In this document: piece by piece, positions 21,745 through 26,712 of the stretch | Numbering within the stretch: the stretch's first letter is position 1 | Layout: each line of letters begins with the position of its first letter | Assembly (NCBI GenBank): GCA_903934155.1 | Contig: CAIZMS010000300.1 | Span: 1-26,712, forward strand | Direction: 5' to 3' | Length of the DNA stretch: 26,712 nucleotides | Source: an uncultured bacterium | GTDB taxonomy: Bacteria > Verrucomicrobiota > Kiritimatiellia > CAIKKV01 > CAITUY01 | The notes under the pieces: model-generated | The model's input: only the letters and a program-made list of their open reading frames with translations | Databases searched by the model: none | What the model was told of the DNA's origin: nothing | Translations under genes and position numbers: made by a program

Positions 21745-21747
21745 ACG

Positions 21748-22659
21748 ATGATCTTCAGCCTAACAACCCGCTGGAATGCCCGCCGGCACGAAACCGGCGA
21801 ATCCATGCTCGGGGAAATCCTCGAGCTCGGTTTCGACCATGTCGAACTGGGGTTCGACCTCACCGCCAATCTCGTTCCCGGTGTATGCGCCATGATCAAG
21901 GCAGGCCGGATCAAGGCCGACAGCCTTCACGCCTACTGCCCGCTCCCCCCCGTGCCCTACCCCTCGCCGGAACCCTTTACCCTGTGCGCGACCGATCCCA
22001 CCATCCGGGCCAACGCCCTGCATTATCTCGAAAACACAATCCGCTTCGCCGCTGAAGTTGATGCCCGCGTGGTAGTCGCCCATGCCGGAAACGTCGAGAT
22101 GAAACCCATTACCCCGCATCTCATCGAGTTGACGGCCACCGGACGGCAATACAACGAGGACTACGAGAAATCCCGAATGAAACTCCTGCTGGCCCGCGAA
22201 AAGGCCGTCTCCACCCAGCTCCCCCTCCTCTACGCCGGGGTCGAGCGGCTACTACCCCTCCTCGAAAGCACGCAGCGCATCCTGGCCTTCGAACTGCTCC
22301 CCACCTGGGAGGCGATTCCCACAGAGGTGGAGATGGAGCGGCTGATGATCCATTTCAATTCCCCCTGGCTTCGCGTCTGGCACGATCTCGGGCACGGTCA
22401 AATCCGTGAAAATCTCGGACTCACCAGCCATGCCCGCTGGGTTAAACGCCTGCAGCCCTGGATCGCCGGGATGCATGTCCATGATGTCCGCCCGCCCGCC
22501 GGGGACCACTTTATGCCCCCGGGCGGAACCCTCAAATTTGAGTTGTTCCGCGAGGCGGCCCGGGGTGATATTATCCGGGTGCTGGAACCCAGCCATTCGG
22601 TCACAGGCGAGGAAATCCAGGCGGGGCTGAAACTCATCAGGGAGGCGTGGGACTCATGA
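21748..22659 (+). CDS. sugar phosphate isomerase/epimerase-like TIM-barrel protein
   Basis: The protein has 303 residues of the AP endonuclease 2/xylose isomerase-like TIM-barrel fold (PF01261 type). The beginning MIFSLTTRWNARRHETGE followed by LGEILELGFDHVELGFDLT matches the first strand and helix of this family, which supports the ATG at 21748 although no ribosome site exists: the U-tract of the rpsU terminator ends three bases before it. Likely metal ligands lie in VAHAGNVEM, AFELLPTWE, WHDLGHGQ, MHVHD and VLEPSH. Substrate is unknown. It overlaps the next gene by four bases (ATGA at 22656-22659) and starts a run of surface-glycan-type genes. Confidence 0.85.
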   Translation: MIFSLTTRWNARRHETGESMLGEILELGFDHVELGFDLTANLVPGVCAMIKAGRIKADSLHAYCPLPPVPYPSPEPFTLCATDPTIRANALHYLENTIRFAAEVDARVVVAHAGNVEMKPITPHLIELTATGRQYNEDYEKSRMKLLLAREKAVSTQLPLLYAGVERLLPLLESTQRILAFELLPTWEAIPTEVEMERLMIHFNSPWLRVWHDLGHGQIRENLGLTSHARWVKRLQPWIAGMHVHDVRPPAGDHFMPPGGTLKFELFREAARGDIIRVLEPSHSVTGEEIQAGLKLIREAWDS

Positions 22660-23564
22660 AAATACTGGTTACCGGAGCCTGCGGATTTGCGGGCAAACAT
22701 GTTTTAGCCGAGCTGACCTCCGCCGGGCATGAGGCCGTTGGCATGGATGTCGGCGCCGCCCCCGCCCAGTTGGCCCCCCATCATTTCATCTCCGCCAACA
22801 TTACGGATGCCGATGCCGTCGCCGGAATCATCGCCAATCTGGCACCCGATGCCTGCCTTCATCTGGCCGGCTGGTCATTTGTGGGCAACGGGAATCCCCG
22901 AACCGTCCTGGATGTCAACCTCATGGGCACCGTGAACCTGCTGGATGCGTTTCGCAACATCCGCTCCAAGGCGCGCATCCTCTGCATTTCAAGCGCCCAG
23001 GTCTACGGAATGACAGAACGCACTGCTCCAATCGGCGAGGAAGAGCCCCTGAATCCAGGCACCTTCTATGCCGTCTCCAAGGCCGCCGCCGATCAGTTGG
23101 CGCTACTCTATGCCAAGGAATACGGCCTCTCCATCATGGTGGCCCGCCCCAGTAATCATATCGGGCCCGGCCAGTCGCCCCAGTTCGCCATTCCCTCCTT
23201 CGCCCGCCAGATCAAGGCCATACGCCAGGGAGCGCCCGCCGTCATGAAAGTGGGAAACCTGGATAACCACCGGGACTTCACCGATGTCAGGGATGTGACC
23301 CGGGCCTATCGGCTCCTGCTGGAAAAAGGACATCCCGGCAAGGCCTACAACATCACATCCGGCCATGAGATGCGGATGGGCGACATCCTGAACCGTCTCT
23401 GTGAATTGGCGGGGATAAAGCCCGAACTCGTCCGGGATCCCTCCCTTTACCGCCCCCTCGATCACAACCCGCCCCTCAATTTCAAAAGAATTCAGGAGGA
23501 CACCGGCTGGACACCCCAACTTTCCATTGACCGGACGCTCCGGGACATCCTGGATGCATCATGA
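22656..23564 (+). CDS. NAD(P)-dependent sugar reductase, GDP-4-dehydro-6-deoxymannose reductase-like
   Basis: The protein has 302 residues of the extended SDR family. The ATG at 22656 overlaps the previous stop; a GTG at 22647 is less likely. The nucleotide-binding motif is TGACGFAGKH (about 8-17). The catalytic set is the Ser in CISSAQVYG and the YAVSK Tyr/Lys pair near 137-141. Later motifs RPSNHIGPGQSPQFAIPSFARQI, KVGNLDNHRDFTDVRDVTRAY and YNITSG closely resemble RMD, which makes GDP-D-rhamnose, and related GDP-mannose pathway enzymes. The exact product is not certain, and the partner GDP-mannose 4,6-dehydratase is not in the window. Position before a flippase-like and an O-antigen ligase-like gene supports a role in surface polysaccharide precursors. 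Confidence 0.88.
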   Translation: MKILVTGACGFAGKHVLAELTSAGHEAVGMDVGAAPAQLAPHHFISANITDADAVAGIIANLAPDACLHLAGWSFVGNGNPRTVLDVNLMGTVNLLDAFRNIRSKARILCISSAQVYGMTERTAPIGEEEPLNPGTFYAVSKAAADQLALLYAKEYGLSIMVARPSNHIGPGQSPQFAIPSFARQIKAIRQGAPAVMKVGNLDNHRDFTDVRDVTRAYRLLLEKGHPGKAYNITSGHEMRMGDILNRLCELAGIKPELVRDPSLYRPLDHNPPLNFKRIQEDTGWTPQLSIDRTLRDILDAS

Positions 23565-24571
23565 AAAAGTTGCGTCAAATCATCAGTATCCTTCTGAAGC
23601 TGGGTGTGGCTGTTGCCGTTTTGGGGTATCTGTTGAACAAGATGGGCCTGGATCAACTGGGACACACCCTGCAGGCCACCGCCCGGGAATGGCCCTGGCT
23701 CATGGCCGGCCTGACCCTGTGTTTGATCGCCCTCCTGATCGGCATGGCGCGATGGAAGACCATTCTTGATGCCCAGGGCATGAAACTGAACTGGCTACGG
23801 GTCAACACCATTTTTTTCATCGGCCTGTTCTTCAATGCCTTCATGATCGGCCCCACCGGCGGCGACTTCATCAAGGCCTATTACACCGCTCAGGAAACCC
23901 ACCACAAAAAAACAGAGGCCGTGACGACCATCTTCATTGACCGGGTTGTCGGACTACTGGTATTGGCCCTGCTGACTGGAACAGTGATTCTCACCCGGTG
24001 GGATTTCTTCATGACCCATTCCATCACCCGGGTCTTTGCCTGGCCGGCCCTCATCGCCTGCGGCATCCTGCTGGCAGGAAGCCTGGTGGCCTTCAGCGTC
24101 CATCTCTTCGAGGTCTTTCCGTGGCTGAAGCGATGGAATCATATCGCCATGATCGGAAAAATCGTGAATACCCTCGAGCGGGCCTACAATGCCTTCTATG
24201 TCTGCCGAAAAAATCCGCGCCTGCTGATCAGTCTGGCCCTTTACTCCCTGATCATCCAACTGCTCTTTGTCGGAACAACCGCACTGGTGGGAAAAGCATT
24301 GGGTCTCGACCTTCCCTTTCTGGCCTATCTCTCCTTTTCCCCGCTGGTGGGACTGATCAGCGCCATTCCCATCACACCGGGAGGCATCGGCATCCGGGAA
24401 GGCGCCTCCATCAAGCTCTGGTCGGTTCTGGGCGTCCCTGACGAGAAAGCCTTCCTCCTGGCCTTTATTCCCTTCCTGTTGCTCGTGCTCTGGGGGCTTC
24501 CAGGCGGCATCCTGTTCCTGTTTCACCGCGCCGGAAACAAGCCCGCCGAAAGCGGAGAGGATGAACCCTAG
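23561..24571 (+). CDS. LPG-synthase-TM (UPF0104) family integral membrane protein
   Basis: The protein has 336 residues and about eight membrane helices. It matches the lysylphosphatidylglycerol synthase transmembrane/UPF0104 family (PF03706): MARWKTILDAQG, FFNAFMIGPTGGDFIKAYY, IFIDRVVGLLVLAL and ISAIPITPGGIGIREGAS are its signature segments. It lacks the soluble aminoacyl-transferase domain of MprF, so it is probably not an LPG synthase; stand-alone members often occur next to glycosyltransferase or glycolipid genes and are suspected lipid flippases. The ATG overlaps the preceding stop by four bases, so it is co-translated with the sugar reductase. Confidence 0.9.
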   Translation: MKKLRQIISILLKLGVAVAVLGYLLNKMGLDQLGHTLQATAREWPWLMAGLTLCLIALLIGMARWKTILDAQGMKLNWLRVNTIFFIGLFFNAFMIGPTGGDFIKAYYTAQETHHKKTEAVTTIFIDRVVGLLVLALLTGTVILTRWDFFMTHSITRVFAWPALIACGILLAGSLVAFSVHLFEVFPWLKRWNHIAMIGKIVNTLERAYNAFYVCRKNPRLLISLALYSLIIQLLFVGTTALVGKALGLDLPFLAYLSFSPLVGLISAIPITPGGIGIREGASIKLWSVLGVPDEKAFLLAFIPFLLLVLWGLPGGILFLFHRAGNKPAESGEDEP

Positions 24572-24586
24572 GGCTGGGATTTCACC

Positions 24587-26365
24587 ATGATCGCGGCAAC
24601 GACATTTGTTGTATTGGCGATTTCAATCCTCTTTCTTGCCGTGGCGGGCGGCGGCCTTTTCCCTGTCACCGTCGTGATCATCGCCCTTCCCCTCTGCGCC
24701 TTGGCCTGCATGACGACCAGGGCCCGACCTTCCCGCCCCTGGCTTGAACTGATCCTCGCGGCTATCCTGCTCTTCGTCCTCTTTACCGCCCTGCCCATCC
24801 CCCCCGCCCTGGATCCACTAGCCGGCGCCCTGCGCCACGGACAAAATCAGGCCGTTCTTAACGCCCTTTATGAGGCGGGTCAGATCGGCATTCCCCTTCC
24901 GGAAAGCGAACCCTGGTTTTCCCTCACCCGAAACCGCGCCGGAACCCTGCGTTTCTTCCTGCTGCTGGCGGCGGCATTCGGGGCCGCCTTGCTCACCGCC
25001 TCGTTGCCTCCGGCGTGGAAAATGGGGTTTCTTTATTTCCTGGCTTTAACCGGCACCGCCATGGGAATCGCCGGCTACCTCGGCCAATGGATTATTCCTC
25101 AGGGTGACACCCTCTGGTGGTTCATCCCCCTTCCCCACGCCGTGACCTCGCCCGTCGGGTGCTTTCTGAACCGCAATCATTTCGGCGGGTTTGTTGCCAT
25201 GTTGAGCCCCGTTGCCCTCGCGCTGGCCGCCTATGCCCTTGACCGCCGTCGCGGATTCACCGCGCTTTTCTCGCTCGCCCTGACCGGCATCATGATGGCG
25301 GCGGTCTTCTACTCACTCTCACGCGGAGCCATGCTGGCGATGGGCGCCGGGCTTTCAGTCACCGCGCTGGTCATCGCCTTCCGGCATCGTGCCGTGTGGG
25401 GAATCCTACTGCTCTGCCTCATGCTGGCCGGGGGAACCGCCCTCCTGGCCCATTCTCCCGCCATCCGGGAAAGGCTCCAGGGAATTCACAACCCCGGCGA
25501 AATCAGCAGCGTCCAAAGCCGACTCGCCGAATGGAGGGAATCGCTCCGGGTCTGGCCCTGCTATCCCGTGCTTGGCGCCGGCATGAATGCCCTGCGCATG
25601 GTGTATCCCCAGACACGACAGACCAGCGTGAGCGCCCGGTTGATCGCTTCCGAAAACGAGTACATCCAACTCCTCGTGGAGGGCGGCCTCGTTGGCGTAG
25701 GCCTGTTCCTCGCCCTGACCTGGGCGGTACGTCACCGGATCCGCGACACCAGCGCACAAACCGGCGTCATAGGCCTTGCCGTCACCGGCGCCCTGACCGT
25801 CACCGGCGTCCACTGCCTGTTTGATTTTCCGGCCCATTTGCCCCTCTATGCCCTGGTGATCGGATCGCTCGCCGGGCTCCTACTTTCCTCCAAGGTGGAC
25901 CGCGACCTCCGGGCGCGGTCAGACGCCGCCCGGAGGTCGGCGTCCACCAGTGGATATCTGATCGCGATTCTGCCGGGGGCCATCGGGCTTATCGGCACCT
26001 TGGTAATTCTCCTGACCCAGCCGCAACAACTCGGGAATCTGGATAATCCGGCTTATCTTTACACCGCCAAATACAGGGAACTGCACCGCGCCCTGATCTG
26101 GGCTCCAACCTCACCGGCCTGGCTGTATCTGGGTCGCGCCATGTTCAAGGAGGGCGTCAACCGGGAAGCCCGCGACCTCTGCACCCAGGGAGAAACGCTC
26201 ATGACCCGTGCCGTCCAACTCGATCCCCAGAATTACCGGCTCTGGTTTGAATTGGGCCAGGTGCGCCTCTCCTTGGGGGACAACGCCCGCGCCACCGAGG
26301 CGTTCCTGAGGGCAAAAGCCCTGCGCGCCTGGATGACTCCACCCCCCATCCCGGGAAAGAACTGA
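24587..26365 (+). CDS. O-antigen ligase/Wzy-family membrane protein with C-terminal TPR segment
   Basis: The protein has 592 residues and about twelve membrane helices. The Wzy_C/WaaL-like region (about 200-400) shows FLNRNHFGGFVAML, FYSLSRGAMLAM, a large periplasmic loop with VLGAGMNALRMVYP, and ASENEYIQLLVEGGLVG, all standard for O-antigen ligase-like proteins that join or polymerise undecaprenyl-linked glycans. After the last helix a soluble tail (about 495-590) has two TPR-like units (LGRAMFKEGVNREARDLCTQGETLM; WFELGQVRLSLGDNARATEAFLRAKAL). Residues about 436-454 (VDRDLRARSDAARRSAS) sit between two hydrophobic segments and are encoded by a 55-bp palindrome; they interrupt the family pattern. 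The start has only a weak ribosome site. Confidence 0.88.
   Translation: MIAATTFVVLAISILFLAVAGGGLFPVTVVIIALPLCALACMTTRARPSRPWLELILAAILLFVLFTALPIPPALDPLAGALRHGQNQAVLNALYEAGQIGIPLPESEPWFSLTRNRAGTLRFFLLLAAAFGAALLTASLPPAWKMGFLYFLALTGTAMGIAGYLGQWIIPQGDTLWWFIPLPHAVTSPVGCFLNRNHFGGFVAMLSPVALALAAYALDRRRGFTALFSLALTGIMMAAVFYSLSRGAMLAMGAGLSVTALVIAFRHRAVWGILLLCLMLAGGTALLAHSPAIRERLQGIHNPGEISSVQSRLAEWRESLRVWPCYPVLGAGMNALRMVYPQTRQTSVSARLIASENEYIQLLVEGGLVGVGLFLALTWAVRHRIRDTSAQTGVIGLAVTGALTVTGVHCLFDFPAHLPLYALVIGSLAGLLLSSKVDRDLRARSDAARRSASTSGYLIAILPGAIGLIGTLVILLTQPQQLGNLDNPAYLYTAKYRELHRALIWAPTSPAWLYLGRAMFKEGVNREARDLCTQGETLMTRAVQLDPQNYRLWFELGQVRLSLGDNARATEAFLRAKALRAWMTPPPIPGKN
25894..25948. repeat. in-frame palindromic element within the O-antigen ligase gene
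   Basis: Two 27-bp arms centred on 25921 are complementary at 23 of 27 positions. The ends GGTGGAC/GTCCACC and the 12-bp core GACCTCCGGGCG and its complement are perfect; the four mismatches are two CG/GC swaps. The element keeps the reading frame open and encodes an Arg/Ala/Ser-rich loop between membrane segments. Confidence 0.75.
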
Positions 26366-26366
26366 T

Positions 26367-26708
26367 ATGAACCACTTTCTTTACGGAGCCTCCATTCCCT
26401 TCGTGATCGGAGTACTCCTCTATCTCCTGAGGAAAAGACGTGCGCCCTTGAGCCTGCTGATCCTCATCCCCCTCGCCATGGCTTTCGCGGGCACCTGGGC
26501 TGTGGTTCCGGACATCCCGCGCATGCTGGGATATCAGGATCTCTACAGTCGGCTTGCGGCCGACCCCGGGATCAACATTTTTCTATGGCACTACACCCTG
26601 GATCAGATTGAGACGGAGTCATCGTGGTATGCCGTAGGGATCGCCCTCGAGGCGGCGACCCTGATGGGGATGGCGCTCCGGGAACTTTTCAGGGAGGCGA
26701 AATCCTGA
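26367..26708 (+). CDS. small membrane protein of unknown function
   Basis: The protein has 113 residues, with the ATG one base after the ligase stop. There are two adjacent hydrophobic helices at the N-terminus (FLYGASIPFVIGVLLYLL; LSLLILIPLAMAFAGTWAV) separated by RKRRAP, a loop with PDIPRMLGYQDLYSRLAADPGINIF, and a third hydrophobic stretch near the C-terminus (WYAVGIALEAATLMGMAL). I recognise no family. The stop TGA (26706-26708) overlaps an ATG at 26708, where a further co-directional gene probably begins just before the window ends. Position implies a role linked to the polysaccharide genes, but nothing in the sequence proves it. Confidence 0.8.
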   Translation: MNHFLYGASIPFVIGVLLYLLRKRRAPLSLLILIPLAMAFAGTWAVVPDIPRMLGYQDLYSRLAADPGINIFLWHYTLDQIETESSWYAVGIALEAATLMGMALRELFREAKS

Positions 26709-26712
26709 TGGC

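Overview
The window comes from a moderately GC-rich Gram-negative-type bacterium. Evidence for an outer membrane is two MCE/Mla-type lipid transport loci, several lipoproteins and an O-antigen ligase-like gene. The tandem beta-repeat proteins, the sugar isomerase type and the short dispersed repeats suggest the PVC group (Verrucomicrobiota/Kiritimatiellota/Lentisphaerota), but no 16S or other decisive marker is present, so this assignment is an inference. No rRNA, tRNA, CRISPR array or complete insertion sequence was seen.

Region 1 (1-7075, + strand): the 3' end of a SNF2-family helicase gene, then a tightly spaced run of an SH3b exported protein, an M48-type lipoprotein protease, a CHASE2-adenylate cyclase, QueF (preQ0 reductase), a PAS histidine kinase and a double-receiver response regulator. 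Both the kinase and the regulator carry a receiver-like domain without its phospho-acceptor Asp. Region 2 (7072-13953, - strand): a compact run reading beta-repeat protein, argF, pyrB, exported WPL-repeat protein, mlaE, mlaF, mlaD. Its last gene overlaps the response regulator gene tail-to-tail by 4 bp. A 107-bp nested palindromic element (13991-14097) separates it from region 3.

Region 3 (14102-18834, - strand): possible small membrane ORF, pdxB, then a second MCE locus (mlaE-like permease, ABC ATPase-like protein, MCE protein, helical-repeat lipoprotein). The ATPase-like protein has lost its Walker A lysine, Walker B catalytic glutamate, signature motif, Q-loop and switch histidine. This is the most unusual protein in the window. 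Two genes here carry four-copy heptanucleotide repeats inside the reading frame. Region 4 (18835-19977): a sparse stretch with a ParE-type toxin-antitoxin pair and a strongly structured hairpin/U-tract ahead of a doubtful small ORF. Region 5 (20034-26712, + strand): sugar-porter MFS transporter, rpsU with promoter and strong terminator, then a run probably linked to cell-surface glycan synthesis: TIM-barrel isomerase, GDP-deoxyhexulose reductase-like SDR, LPG-synthase-TM-type membrane protein, O-antigen ligase/TPR protein and a small membrane protein. The ligase gene carries an in-frame 55-bp palindrome that looks like a mobile palindromic element tolerated as protein.

Most promising leads: the pseudo-ATPase MCE locus, the in-frame palindrome, the heptamer repeats, and the operon linking an unknown WPL-repeat exported protein to mlaEFD.
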